In this document: piece by piece, positions 24,173 to 32,787 of the stretch
Position numbering within the stretch: position 1 is the stretch's first letter
Layout: the number at the start of each line of letters is the position of its first letter
Source: JAJZMA01 sp021850405
Lineage (GTDB): Bacteria > Chloroflexota > Dormibacteria > Aeolococcales > Aeolococcaceae
Direction: 5' to 3'
DNA: 56,263 bases
Assembly: GCA_027365835.1 (NCBI GenBank)
Contig: DAHXLU010000051.1
Coordinates: 1-56,263, forward strand
Program-made: the position numbers and the translations under genes
The notes under the pieces: generated by a model
The model's input: only the letters and a program-made list of their open reading frames with translations
Told to the model about the DNA's origin: nothing
The model's database searches: none

Positions 24173-25414
24173 TCAGAGTGTCTCCAGCTCATACGCCTTG
24201 TGCAGGGCACGGACCGCCTGCCTTGCACTTGGCTCATCTATCACGCAGGTCACCCGTATCTCGCTGGTGCTTATCATCTGGATGTTGATCCCCTCGTTGG
24301 CCAGTGCGCGAAACATGGTTGCAAAGGCGCCTGGAGTATGCATCATTCCGGTACCGACCACCGATATCTTGGCAACATCTGTTGCGCTGTCGATGCCCTT
24401 GCCCCCAAGTATGCTGCACTGCTTTTCCAGGAGTGGCCGCGCATGGGCGAGCTCTGACTCGGCTACTGTAAATGAGAGATCCATCAAGCCGTTGCGGGCG
24501 ATGTTCTGAACGATCATGTCAACGTTGATCCCCTGCTCTCCCAGTGCCTCGAAGATCGTTGCTGCCAGCCCGGGGCGGTCAGGAACTCCGTAGACGGTCA
24601 GTTTGGCCACATTGGTCTCCTGGGCAATACCCCGGACCCGTTGTCTGTCTTCCACAACACTCCTTGTAATAAGTGTTCCGTCGTCCTTTCCAAATGTGGA
24701 ACGCACCCAGATGGGAATGTTATATGTTTCCCCAATCTCTACAGCGCGTGGGTGCATGACACCTGCACCCAGGGTGGCAAGTTCCAGCATCTCAGTGTAC
24801 GAGATAGTCATAAGTCGGCGGGCCTCAGGCACGGTTCTTGGGTCTGCTGTGTACACACCATCCACATCGGTGTAGATCTCACACTGCCTGGCTTTTAGCG
24901 CAGCAGCGAGCGCTACAGCGGTGGTATCAGACCCGCCCCGGCCGAGGGTGGTTATGTCCAGCTCCTTGGTGGCACCCTGGAAGCCAGCCACGACCGGAAT
25001 TGCCTGCTGCCCCAGCGCAGACAGGATCCTGGTTGGCGTGATGTCCGCAATCCTTGCGTGCCGGTGGGGGCCATGAGTGGTTATTCCTGCCTGCAAACCA
25101 GTAAGCGAGATCGCATCAATCCCCTGTTCGTGCAGAGCCATGGCGAGCAGAGGCGCTGTGATGTTCTCGCCAGTTGAGAGGAGCATGTCCAGTTCCCTGC
25201 CCGATGGAGCTGGTGCGATCCGCTGTGCCAGCGAAAGCAGCTGGTCGGTGGTGTTTCCCATGGCGCTCACGACTATGACCATTCCGTCCCATCGCTCGCG
25301 GTCCTGTGCAATTTTCTGGGCGATCCGCTTCAGGCGGCTTGGGGTTGCAACACTGCTGCCGCCAAATTTCTGGATGGTTATCCTCGAGTCGGAATCCTTT
25401 GCGAGAGCCGTCAC
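24173..25414 (-). CDS. lysC: Aspartate kinase
   Basis: A 413-residue enzyme phosphorylating aspartate, the first step to lysine, threonine and methionine. The catalytic domain starts at IQKFGGSSVAT and contains MVIVVSAMGNTTDQLL, LSTGENITAPLLAMAL, and the LGRGGSDTTAVALAAAL nucleotide-binding segment. Two C-terminal ACT domains (from about residue 265, including VTVYGVPDRPGLAATIFEAL-like sequence) would give feedback inhibition. The GTG at 25414 overlaps the thrB stop in GTGA, and AGGGGGA lies just upstream. The longer open frame to 25714 runs antiparallel through thrB coding sequence and is not used. Last gene of the hom-thrC-thrB-lysC operon. Confidence 0.94.
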   Translation of the reverse strand: MTALAKDSDSRITIQKFGGSSVATPSRLKRIAQKIAQDRERWDGMVIVVSAMGNTTDQLLSLAQRIAPAPSGRELDMLLSTGENITAPLLAMALHEQGIDAISLTGLQAGITTHGPHRHARIADITPTRILSALGQQAIPVVAGFQGATKELDITTLGRGGSDTTAVALAAALKARQCEIYTDVDGVYTADPRTVPEARRLMTISYTEMLELATLGAGVMHPRAVEIGETYNIPIWVRSTFGKDDGTLITRSVVEDRQRVRGIAQETNVAKLTVYGVPDRPGLAATIFEALGEQGINVDMIVQNIARNGLMDLSFTVAESELAHARPLLEKQCSILGGKGIDSATDVAKISVVGTGMMHTPGAFATMFRALANEGINIQMISTSEIRVTCVIDEPSARQAVRALHKAYELETL

Positions 25415-26334
25415 ACCAGTTCCCCCTGGACTGTAAGCCCGGGCCGGTCGATCTGGCAGTGAATAGCCCTTCCCCTGGTTCCTGTCGCCCTGCCCTGCTC
25501 TTCCATGGCGGCGGCAACCCTGTCCACTCCTCCTGTGACAAGGGCACACACCGATGGGCCAGCCCCGGAGAGGCAGGCCCCAAGTGCTCCAGCAGCTGTT
25601 GCTGCACGCATGATCCCGGGCACAAAGGGGTATAGTCCGTAGCGGGCATCCTGGTGCAGCCGGTCTTCCAGTGCCTGTCTTAACCTGCCGTTCTGATTGG
25701 TGAGCAGCGCCCATACCAGCAGCGCAGTATTTCCCAGGTTGTGAACCGCAGCAGCGCGGTCCACAGTTGGTGGCAGCACTGCACGGGCTGCTTTTGTTGG
25801 CAAGGACATCTCTGGAACAAATATCACGACAGAAAGATCCGGCACCGGTTCAATCCTTGCAGGGTTGCCGCCGGAAGGAGCAATTGTGATGCCACCGTAA
25901 ACTGCGGCAGCCACGTTGTCCGGGTGGCCCTCAGTCTGGGCGGCCCGGTGAAATATTACATCCCTGTCAATGGTCTGGCCCTGCATGGCGGCCACAGCGG
26001 CAAATGCACAGACGAGTGCCGCTGCGCTTGACCCCATACCGGCGTCAAACGGAATTTCGCTCTCCACCGTAATGGCAAAGCCCGGAAGCTCCATTTGTAA
26101 TTCCCTGAAGGCAGACACAATGGTTGTCTCTACAAGGTCTTCTCTCGTCCTGGTTCCTGCAGGAGAGCTTCCCTGCCCCCCTGCGTCCGTAGCTTTAAGG
26201 GAGCGATTCTCAAGGGAGAAGTGCTCTGCAGGCTCACAGTGGAGCACAATCCGGGGAGAAACTGCAGCGCCCAGCACATCAAAACCTGGTCCCAGATTGC
26301 CTACACTCCCCGGGGCCGAGATTGTCAGTGTCAT
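25411..26334 (-). CDS. thrB: Homoserine kinase
   Basis: A 307-residue GHMP-family kinase that makes O-phosphohomoserine for threonine synthase. The N-terminal PGSVGNLGPGFDVLG motif and the phosphate loop PFDAGMGSSAAAL (about residues 92-104) are diagnostic, and the C-terminal GACLSGAGPSVCAL segment is the third GHMP motif. It overlaps thrC (ATGA) at its start and lysC (GTGA) at its end, so translation is coupled through the operon. Length is normal. Confidence 0.94.
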   Translation of the reverse strand: MTLTISAPGSVGNLGPGFDVLGAAVSPRIVLHCEPAEHFSLENRSLKATDAGGQGSSPAGTRTREDLVETTIVSAFRELQMELPGFAITVESEIPFDAGMGSSAAALVCAFAAVAAMQGQTIDRDVIFHRAAQTEGHPDNVAAAVYGGITIAPSGGNPARIEPVPDLSVVIFVPEMSLPTKAARAVLPPTVDRAAAVHNLGNTALLVWALLTNQNGRLRQALEDRLHQDARYGLYPFVPGIMRAATAAGALGACLSGAGPSVCALVTGGVDRVAAAMEEQGRATGTRGRAIHCQIDRPGLTVQGELV

Positions 26335-27407
26335 AACGGTACAAGCTTGCAGGCTTTCGCAAGCCCTGCGAGGTCACCATCAAAGTCAACCGAGCTGTGG
26401 CCATGGGGCTCCACTGAGGGATCTTTCAGGCCATGTCCTGTGAGGACGCACACTGCCGAACTGTCCCTGGGCAGACGGTTCTCCGAAAGCAGGCGGCCCA
26501 GTATTGCCACAGATGTGGCCGAGGCCGGTTCACAGAACACCCCCTCTGCCCGTGCAAGCAGTCGCTGTGCAGAAAGGATATCCTCGTCCTCCACCATATC
26601 AATGATGCCGTCTGATTCCCCAAGCGCAGCCAGCGCCTGTTTCCATGACGCAGGGTTGCCGATCCGGATGGCCGAGGCCACTGTTTCTGGCGATTCAACC
26701 GGATGGCCCAGCACAATGGGGGCTGCTCCTGCTGCCTGTCCTCCGATCATCCGCGGCGTGGATGGTATCCTGCCGGCAGCCTTCTCCTCGACAAACCCCT
26801 TCCAGTAGGCAGTGATGTTGCCGGCGTTTCCAACTGGAAGCACCAGCAGGTCTGGGGCCTGGCCCAGCTCGTCAACAATTTCGAATGCTGCAGTTTTCTG
26901 GCCTTCGATCCGGTAGGGGTTGATACTGTTCACAATTGCAACCCGGTAGGCGGCACCGAGACTGCGCACCAGGCTAAGTGCTGTATCGAAGGAGCCCTCC
27001 ACCGAGACAACAGTAGCACCGTGCATCTGCGCCTGGAGGAGCTTGCTTTTCGAGATTTTCCCCTTTGGCACCAGGATGAGGCACGACAGGCCCGCGCGCG
27101 CCGCATATGCCGCAGCTGAGGCGCTGGTGTTGCCGGTCGAAGCGCATATGACGCAGGTTGCACCCTCTTCTGCCGCCTTCGCAATCGCAACCACCATCCC
27201 CCGATCCTTGAATGATCCAGTTGGGTTCATTCCTTCAAATTTCAGGTACAGGGAGGAGAGGCCCAGTATCGAGGCGAGACGGGTAGCAGGGATGCATGGC
27301 GTGCTGCCCTCCGAGAGGCTGATCATTGGCGTGTCTTTTGTCAGTGGCAGCCGTGCGCCATACCGGGCGAGTACGCCAGCGCCGGTGGAATTTTCCCTAT
27401 TTTCCAT
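26331..27407 (-). CDS. thrC: Threonine synthase
   Basis: A 358-residue fold-type II PLP enzyme converting O-phosphohomoserine to threonine. The PLP Lys lies in NPTGSFKDRGM (about residue 65), the substrate loop is ASTGNTSASAAAYAARAG, and the cofactor-phosphate loop is PVGNAGNITAYWKGF. Short length is typical of the bacterial/archaeal class. It begins 10 bases inside the end of hom, with AGAGGACAAGAC upstream of the ATG, and ends in a 4-base overlap with thrB. Confidence 0.95.
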   Translation of the reverse strand: MENRENSTGAGVLARYGARLPLTKDTPMISLSEGSTPCIPATRLASILGLSSLYLKFEGMNPTGSFKDRGMVVAIAKAAEEGATCVICASTGNTSASAAAYAARAGLSCLILVPKGKISKSKLLQAQMHGATVVSVEGSFDTALSLVRSLGAAYRVAIVNSINPYRIEGQKTAAFEIVDELGQAPDLLVLPVGNAGNITAYWKGFVEEKAAGRIPSTPRMIGGQAAGAAPIVLGHPVESPETVASAIRIGNPASWKQALAALGESDGIIDMVEDEDILSAQRLLARAEGVFCEPASATSVAILGRLLSENRLPRDSSAVCVLTGHGLKDPSVEPHGHSSVDFDGDLAGLAKACKLVPL

Positions 27408-28860
27408 GTCTTGTCCTCTCTATTGTTCCCTTGTCTGTATCGCCCTGATCCAGACAGCGCTTCCCCTCGGGTGGAGTTGTGATCTGCTTCCTGCCTGGGT
27501 GTGCTTCAAGGACAGGCAAGAGGGCAAAGCTCTCGTCACATGGGAGGGAACCATCCTGTAGCGACAGTTCTTTACCGATGCTCTCTACCAGGCATGCCCA
27601 GTGTGTTTTGCTATGTGCGATTCTCCCTTTTTCTGCCGTCGTGAAATGGATACTGTCCATCCGCGTGGAGTCCACCGGAAGGTTCGAACCTGTTTCGTCT
27701 CCCCTTACCGCAAATCCGCTTGCGGCAAGCCGTGCGATGGCCGCTTGCGGTGTCCCCGCTCCTGTCGCCAGCCACCTATTGGGGGTACCGCACGGGGTAG
27801 CATGGACCGGCTCTTCCAGCCCAGTGAGCGCTGGTCGGACGTTGTCCTTCCTGCTGCCGGTAAGGCACGCATTCAGGTCGTTCAGTACGGCACTGGTGGT
27901 CGCCTTGCCCCCAGCGCCAGCACCACTCACGAATGTGGTGCCAGCAAGGTCCGAATACACAACTAGGCCGCACCCGGTGGCTGGCAGAGTGGCAAGTGGG
28001 TGACCCAGTTCGCATGCTCCCAGTCCACACCATATCCCTGTAGTGCCCCTGGTGTTGACTGGAGTGCATATGGCAACTGGTGCCAGGGCCAGGCCCAGGC
28101 TTCGCGCAGGGAGAGCTGTTTTTGCAGCCAGCGTGGTCACCCCCGGAGCAAGTGTTGCAACCTGCCTGTTTCCTGGCCAGGCCAGGTGTGAGAGAAGCCT
28201 GGCCTTGTCCAGGGCGTCCTGCCCGGAGAGGTCTCGCGATGGATCTGCTTCAGCCATTCCCTCTGCCCTGGCTATCTGAAGTGCACTCTCCAGCGACTGA
28301 CCCATGCCTGCCAGCTGCAGTACCAGATTGCTGGTGGCGTTGAGCACACCGGTCAGACCCAGGATCTGGTCACAGGAAAGTGCATGTTCCATCATTTCGA
28401 TCATTGGCACGGCCCCCCCTACACATGCGGAAAAGTAAATCCCGGTTCCACTTCTGGCGGCAGCAGCCTGTAAGTCGTTCCAGTGGAGTGCCAGCAGCTC
28501 CTTGTTGGCAGTGATGACTGGAATTCCACGCGCAAGCGCAGTCAGGCAGGCGTTGAGCGCTGGCTCTTCTCCCCCCATGACATCAATAAGTATTGTTACC
28601 TCGGGATTGCCCGCAAGTGAGACAGCATCCGTGGTAAGAGGGATTTTTTCGAAAACAGCGGGCCGCTTTCTCTGTGGGTCCCGGATTGCAGCCCCTACGA
28701 TGCGTGGGGTGGGAAGGAAAGGCAGGGTACCTGGATCGCAGAGTCGCGACACAACTGCAGTGCCTACAGTCCCTGCACCAAGCAGTCCTATTCCCTCTGT
28801 GCTTTCGGTTGGCGCAGGGTTGGGTGCCAGGCCATCTGTGGGACGCACTCCTGTATCCAT
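27397..28860 (-). CDS. hom: Homoserine dehydrogenase
   Basis: A 487-residue NAD(P)-dependent enzyme reducing aspartate semialdehyde to homoserine. The Rossmann motif GLLGAGTVG is at residues 25-33, ITANKELLA carries the catalytic-domain Lys, GVLNATSNLVL matches the family GILNGTTNYIL signature, and EADPSRDLSGQDALDKARLL contains the substrate Asp and Lys. The region after residue 330 is divergent and lacks an obvious ACT signature, so feedback control may be different or lost. A minus-strand TACAAT at 28869-28874 lies only 8 bases before the ATG, suggesting a leaderless or nearly leaderless transcript. First gene of the threonine operon. Confidence 0.92.
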   Translation of the reverse strand: MDTGVRPTDGLAPNPAPTESTEGIGLLGAGTVGTAVVSRLCDPGTLPFLPTPRIVGAAIRDPQRKRPAVFEKIPLTTDAVSLAGNPEVTILIDVMGGEEPALNACLTALARGIPVITANKELLALHWNDLQAAAARSGTGIYFSACVGGAVPMIEMMEHALSCDQILGLTGVLNATSNLVLQLAGMGQSLESALQIARAEGMAEADPSRDLSGQDALDKARLLSHLAWPGNRQVATLAPGVTTLAAKTALPARSLGLALAPVAICTPVNTRGTTGIWCGLGACELGHPLATLPATGCGLVVYSDLAGTTFVSGAGAGGKATTSAVLNDLNACLTGSRKDNVRPALTGLEEPVHATPCGTPNRWLATGAGTPQAAIARLAASGFAVRGDETGSNLPVDSTRMDSIHFTTAEKGRIAHSKTHWACLVESIGKELSLQDGSLPCDESFALLPVLEAHPGRKQITTPPEGKRCLDQGDTDKGTIERTRHGK

Positions 28861-28955
28861 AGATGGCGATTGTATGAGACCAGCCCATCACCCGGCTTTT
28901 AGCATGGGGATTCTGGCTATGGCGCTGCAGCTGACAGAGGCATCCAGAGGTGGAG

Positions 28956-28988
28956 CCAACGGCTTTGAGCCTGGCTCAAAGCCGTTGG
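28956..28988. promoter_or_regulatory. 33-bp near-perfect palindrome between hom and thiolase
   Basis: Two 16-base arms (CCAACGGCTTTGAGCC and its reverse complement) flank a single T. The site lies between the divergent hom and thiolase genes. There is no U-tract, and neither flanking gene ends here, so a terminator is unlikely. Better explanations are an operator for a dimeric or tetrameric regulator or a structured 5' leader. Confidence 0.5.
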
Positions 28989-29134
28989 ACAAGCTGCCCC
29001 TCTGTCGCGTGCAGCGTCCCTGGTCGCTCAAGAGCGTAATCTGTCATCTGTTGTCAGCGGCAGCTTACCCTGATGGGGGGTTGGCAGTGGCGCTGGATAA
29101 GGAGGACGGGGGGCAAGCGGAGGACACGGTAAAA

Positions 29135-30298
29135 ATGGCCAAGGTAGTGATAGGCGGAGCGGTGCGCACGCCGCTTGGAAAAGGGTCGGCGAAAAATGGA
29201 GCCCTGCGTGAGATCCATCCGGAGAGGTTGCTGGCAACTGTGCTTGAGGCGCTGGTAGCCCGCACCGGGATCGAACCAGGGATGGTCGAGGACGTTGTGG
29301 TTGGCTGTGTCAGCCAGGTCGGTGAGCAGGCATTCAATGTCGCAAGACAAGGCACGTTACTTGCTGGCTTTCCGGTCGAGGTGCCCGCCACTACCGTTGA
29401 CCGGCAATGCGGGTCGTCTGAACAGGCGCTCCACCTGGCTTCCGCCATGATCGCCTGTGGCCAGGCTGACATGGTAATTGCAGCGGGCGTGGAAAGCATG
29501 AGCAGGGTGCCCATGGGCTCCAGCATTGCAGTTTCGGGCACGCCATTTCCCGATGAATTCCTTGCAATGTATCCAGTTACCAACCAGGGAATAGCGGCAG
29601 AGCGTGTGGCAGAAAAGTGGGTCATCTCGCGGGCCGACGCTGACCGTTTCGCACTTCTCTCCCAGCAAAGGGCGGCAGCAGCTGCATCCCAGGGCCGGTT
29701 CGACAAGGAAATAGTGCCGGTTCGGGTGCAGCAGGAAGGGGGCGAGATTGAGATAACCGCTGACCAGGGCATACGGCCCGAGACGACTCTGGAGGGGCTG
29801 GCACAGCTCTCGCCAGCGTTTCGGCCCGGTGGAATCCTGCACGCCGGCAATTCCTCCCAGATCACAGATGGCGCAGCCGCAGTGCTTCTGCTGTCGGAAG
29901 AACGGGCGAGAGCTCTTTCCCTTGCTCCACTTGCGCGTATCGCAGCCTGGACAACGGTGGGTGTGGACCCGGTGCTGATGCTTACTGGTCCCATTCCGGC
30001 CACAAGTCGCGTTCTGCAGAGGGCGGGGTTGTTGCTGGAAGATATCGACCGGGTTGAGATCAATGAGGCTTTTGCCCCTGTCGTTCTGGCGTGGGAGAAG
30101 GAGCACCATCCTGACATGGCAAAGGTCAACGTTAATGGCGGCGCCATCGCGCTCGGGCATCCGCTTGGTGCAAGTGGTGCCCGCCTGATGACCACCTTGC
30201 TGCACGAGCTGCTCCGGAGTGGATTGAGACGCGGCCTGCAGACCATGTGCTGTGGGGGTGGTCTGGGCACCGCTACGGTTATAGATCTCGATGTCTGA
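29135..30298 (+). CDS. Thiolase family protein (acetyl-CoA acetyltransferase-like)
   Basis: A 387-residue thiolase. The acyl-enzyme Cys is C92 in VDRQCGSSEQ, the catalytic His is in NGGAIALGHPLGASGAR, and the second Cys is in CCGGGLG near the C-terminus. All three are intact, so it should catalyse thiolytic cleavage or condensation of acyl-CoA. The ATG at 29135 (MAKVVIGGAVRTPLG) is the family-typical start, with GGAGG about 11 bases upstream; the frame extending back to 28502 runs over the 33-bp palindrome and is not coding. No beta-oxidation or PHB genes adjoin, so chain-length preference is unknown. Confidence 0.92.
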   Translation: MAKVVIGGAVRTPLGKGSAKNGALREIHPERLLATVLEALVARTGIEPGMVEDVVVGCVSQVGEQAFNVARQGTLLAGFPVEVPATTVDRQCGSSEQALHLASAMIACGQADMVIAAGVESMSRVPMGSSIAVSGTPFPDEFLAMYPVTNQGIAAERVAEKWVISRADADRFALLSQQRAAAAASQGRFDKEIVPVRVQQEGGEIEITADQGIRPETTLEGLAQLSPAFRPGGILHAGNSSQITDGAAAVLLLSEERARALSLAPLARIAAWTTVGVDPVLMLTGPIPATSRVLQRAGLLLEDIDRVEINEAFAPVVLAWEKEHHPDMAKVNVNGGAIALGHPLGASGARLMTTLLHELLRSGLRRGLQTMCCGGGLGTATVIDLDV

Positions 30299-30430
30299 CC
30301 CGCACATCCGGCTAAACTGGCCATAGCGCCTGACTTTTGGTAATGATATGCTCAGATTTGGGCCGTACCCAGTGGAAAGGCAAGGTGCTGGTGTGGTAGC
30401 CCATGGTTGAGGCCGCAAAAAGGGAACTGC

Positions 30431-30796
30431 ATGAAAAAGGTACTGATCATCGAGGACTACTATGCTGTAGCCGATATGGAGCAGTACCTGTGTTCCATGG
30501 AAGGATACGAGGTTGCGGTGGCTGCTTCGGGTGAGGAAGGGCTTGCGCTCCTGGATGAGTTTAAGCCGGATCTCCTTCTGCTCGATCTCAGTCTCCCGGG
30601 TGCCATGAGTGGCACAGACGTTCTGGAAAAGGTACGTGCTGAGCACGGGGATATTCCCAAGGTGCTGGTAGTCAGTGCCCTGGTTGGGTCTGACAACGAA
30701 GATGAGCTTCGGGCTCATGGTAATGTCGACGTGTTGGGGAAGCCGTTCCTTATAAAGGATCTGGCTACCAGAATCCAGATTATGCTCTCGACCTAG
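30431..30796 (+). CDS. Single-domain response regulator
   Basis: A 121-residue stand-alone receiver domain. The acidic pair is ED at residues 8-9, the phospho-acceptor Asp is D52 in LLLLDLSLPG, the conserved Ser of the switch is S82 in VVSALVG, and Lys is K104 in LGKPF. No output domain is present, so it must act by protein contact or phosphotransfer. The ATG at 30431 has AGGGAA 4 bases upstream. The gene stands alone, with no kinase beside it; the orphan soluble kinase at 17485-18777 is the only kinase in the window. Confidence 0.92.
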   Translation: MKKVLIIEDYYAVADMEQYLCSMEGYEVAVAASGEEGLALLDEFKPDLLLLDLSLPGAMSGTDVLEKVRAEHGDIPKVLVVSALVGSDNEDELRAHGNVDVLGKPFLIKDLATRIQIMLST

Positions 30797-30978
30797 CGGC
30801 GGCCAGCTAGATAGCCGGTGTCGGGGAGATCGCCAGTCAGATCGCTGCCCGGACCCTGGCGTGTTCTGGCCGGCTGGGCGCAAAAAGCGTATCATTCCTA
30901 GGCAACTGGTCCAGAATCGGACATGGGATCGCCCAGGGTTTTTCTTTTAGGGCGAAAGTGCTACTTGCGCGATAAGTA

Positions 30979-30987
30979 AGGAGGAGG
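30979..30987 (+). promoter_or_regulatory. Strong ribosome-binding site fixing a TTG start
   Basis: AGGAGGAGG ends 6 bases before TTG at 30994, the best Shine-Dalgarno match in the window. It supports the TTG as start of the extended IF-1 gene; no comparable site precedes the internal ATG at 31087. Confidence 0.6.
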
Positions 30988-30993
30988 TTCTTT

Positions 30994-31281
30994 TTGCCAG
31001 GTCGTCCAGCAAGGTCTGCCCAGCGGCGTGCACCGTCACGGCGCACTGCCGAACCGCAGCCGGAGCAGAAGGAAGAGACCATTGAGATGGATGCGGTTGT
31101 CGTTGAGCCGTTACCCAATGCAATGTTCAAGGTGCGCTTGCAGACCGGGCAGGAAGTGCTTGCTTATACCTCGGGCAAGATGCGCAAGTTCTACATCCGC
31201 ATTCTGATTGGCGATCGCGTCAGGGTTGAGTTGAGCCCGTACGATCTGACCCGTGGGCGCATAACATTCCGCTACAAGTAG
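30994..31281 (+). CDS. infA: Translation initiation factor IF-1 with N-terminal extension
   Basis: A 95-residue S1/OB-fold protein. The core from about residue 30 (IEMDAVVVEPLPNAMFKVRL, then TSGKMRKFYIRILIGDRVRVEL and SPYDLTRGRITFRY) is unmistakably IF-1, with the family-typical C-terminal RY. Normal IF-1 is about 72 residues and begins a few residues before the core; here a basic Pro/Arg/Ala-rich extension of about 25-30 residues precedes it. The extension is supported by a strong Shine-Dalgarno before TTG. Neither rpmJ nor other usual neighbours adjoin it. A leader hairpin-like stretch (TCGCCC ... GGGCGA, about 30927-30954) lies upstream. Confidence 0.9.
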   Translation: MPGRPARSAQRRAPSRRTAEPQPEQKEETIEMDAVVVEPLPNAMFKVRLQTGQEVLAYTSGKMRKFYIRILIGDRVRVELSPYDLTRGRITFRYK

Positions 31282-31518
31282 CACTCCCTGGTGCGCTATG
31301 CGCGCCCCGTGCAGGACTCCCAGGAGTACCTGTTCATCCCTGGACCCGGGCATGTGTTTGGCACCCTGGCTCAATGCATGGTATTTGCGCAGGCGCAGGT
31401 TGTCATGGGTAGGCCCAGACAGGCAGCAAGAGGCAGCGCGCAAGTGACTATGGTAGCGCGCGCACTTCTCTTCCATTGGGAGCGGCGTGGGGATGGGATG
31501 CTGTTTCGTACCGCCCAT

Positions 31519-31562
31519 GTCACCTGATGGGGAGAGTACGGTAGCTCAGCCCATCAGGTGAC
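31519..31562. terminator. Long hairpin between convergent genes
   Basis: Perfect 13-bp stem (GTCACCTGATGGG / CCCATCAGGTGAC) with an 18-base loop, ending 12 bases before the stop of the epimerase gene on the minus strand. No U-tract. Position between convergent transcription units suggests a terminator for the minus-strand gene or both. Confidence 0.5.
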
Positions 31563-31574
31563 TGCGGAGGCCCA

Positions 31575-32498
31575 TTACGTTCTTGCTCTTGCTGCGAACC
31601 AGTCACAGGTCAGCGCAATGCCTGTTTCCAGGTCGATGGAGGGAGACCATCCAAGTGCTGCTCTTGCCAGGCTGATGTCGAGTACGGAGCGGCGCTGTTC
31701 TCCGGGCCGGGCTGGGCCGAAGGCAGGTTCTGCATCATAGCCGGTCGCGTGGGCAATCCCCCTGGCTATATCCCTGACTGATGTAGCAACGCCCGTTCCT
31801 ATGTTGTAGCTACCTGGCGCAGAGGTTAGCGCAGCGACGTTGGCGCGCGCTACATCTTCGACATAGACATAGTCCCTGGTCTGTAGCCCATCCCCGTTTA
31901 TGACCACACTCTTCCTTTCCAGCATGCGCTGGGCAAAGATTGCAACTACCCCGGCTTCTCCATGTGGGTCCTGCCTGGGACCATACACATTTGCGTACCG
32001 AAGGGCGGTAAAGGCAAGACCATACATGCTTGAATATGCTGACCCATACAGCTCCCCGCTCCCTTTGGCCGCTCCATACGGTGAAGCCGGAAGGAGACTG
32101 TGTGTCTCTGGGGTCGGGACGATCTCGGTGTCGCCGTAGATGGCACCGCCGCTGGAAGCAAATACAAGTTTTGGAACTTTTGCAGAGCAGGTGGCGTTGA
32201 GCAGATTGATGGTGCCCATGACGTTGGTCTGTGCATCTGCCAGCGGGTCGGCGACCGAGCTGCGCACATCTATCTGGGCTGCCAGGTGGAAGATGGCATC
32301 TGGTGCCACCTCGTGGATTACAGCCGCAATGCCAGGCTCCTCGACTCCCATTTCTATGAGTCTTGCTGTCGGGTGCAGATTCTCTCTGCTTCCCCGGCGC
32401 AAGTCATCGATAACAGTAACCTCGTGGCCGTCGGCACAGAGCATGTCTACCAGCGTTGAGCCGATGAAACCCGCTCCACCTGTAACTATCAGTCTCAC
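31575..32498 (-). CDS. NAD-dependent epimerase/dehydratase (GalE-like)
   Basis: A 307-residue short-chain dehydrogenase of the extended class. The dinucleotide motif GGAGFIGS is at residues 7-14, the catalytic Ser/Thr region is FASSGGAIYG, and the active-site YxxxK is YGAAK near residue 144. RQDPHGEAGVVAIF and RDYVYVEDVARA are typical of UDP-glucose/UDP-glucuronate 4-epimerases. The GTG at 32498 is preferred: GAGGAGGAGC stands directly upstream, and the frame extending to 32639 has a non-family N-terminus. Exact substrate is uncertain among UDP-hexose epimerases and dTDP/GDP-sugar dehydratases. Confidence 0.85.
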   Translation of the reverse strand: MRLIVTGGAGFIGSTLVDMLCADGHEVTVIDDLRRGSRENLHPTARLIEMGVEEPGIAAVIHEVAPDAIFHLAAQIDVRSSVADPLADAQTNVMGTINLLNATCSAKVPKLVFASSGGAIYGDTEIVPTPETHSLLPASPYGAAKGSGELYGSAYSSMYGLAFTALRYANVYGPRQDPHGEAGVVAIFAQRMLERKSVVINGDGLQTRDYVYVEDVARANVAALTSAPGSYNIGTGVATSVRDIARGIAHATGYDAEPAFGPARPGEQRRSVLDISLARAALGWSPSIDLETGIALTCDWFAARART

Positions 32499-32787
32499 CA
32501 GCTCCTCCTCGTCTGCTTCAGGACCCAGCCTTATCAGTGGCTGCAGACAAGTGTAGGGGACGCCGCCCGGCCATGGTGCTCTCGTGACGCAGAGGTTCGC
32601 CCCCGCCCTTCTTGCTGTCCTCGCGTTCTCCCCTTGCAACGCTTTCTGTAATCAGGTTCTGGGGCGGGCGGTGCGGCCGGTATAAGATAGGGTGAGCGAC
32701 TGGAATCTGGCTTTTGGCCGTGGATTCCGCCCATGGGAAGGCTGGCATTCTGGCTCTACAGGCCCAAACAGCGGGAGAGCGTGCTCC

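Noticed and set aside
24173..25714. Extension of aspartate kinase to a start at 25714
   Set aside because: The extra 100 codons run through thrB coding sequence in another frame and are Cys/Arg/Gly-rich; the GTG at 25414 overlapping the thrB stop is the natural start.
27681..27690. GGTTCGAACC resembling a tRNA T-loop
   Set aside because: It lies inside the hom coding region and no acceptor stem or anticodon arm can be folded around it.
29065..30324. Long minus-strand open frames antisense to the thiolase gene (also 29357-30895)
   Set aside because: The thiolase on the plus strand has all catalytic motifs; the antisense translations are Ser/Arg/Pro-rich without any family match.
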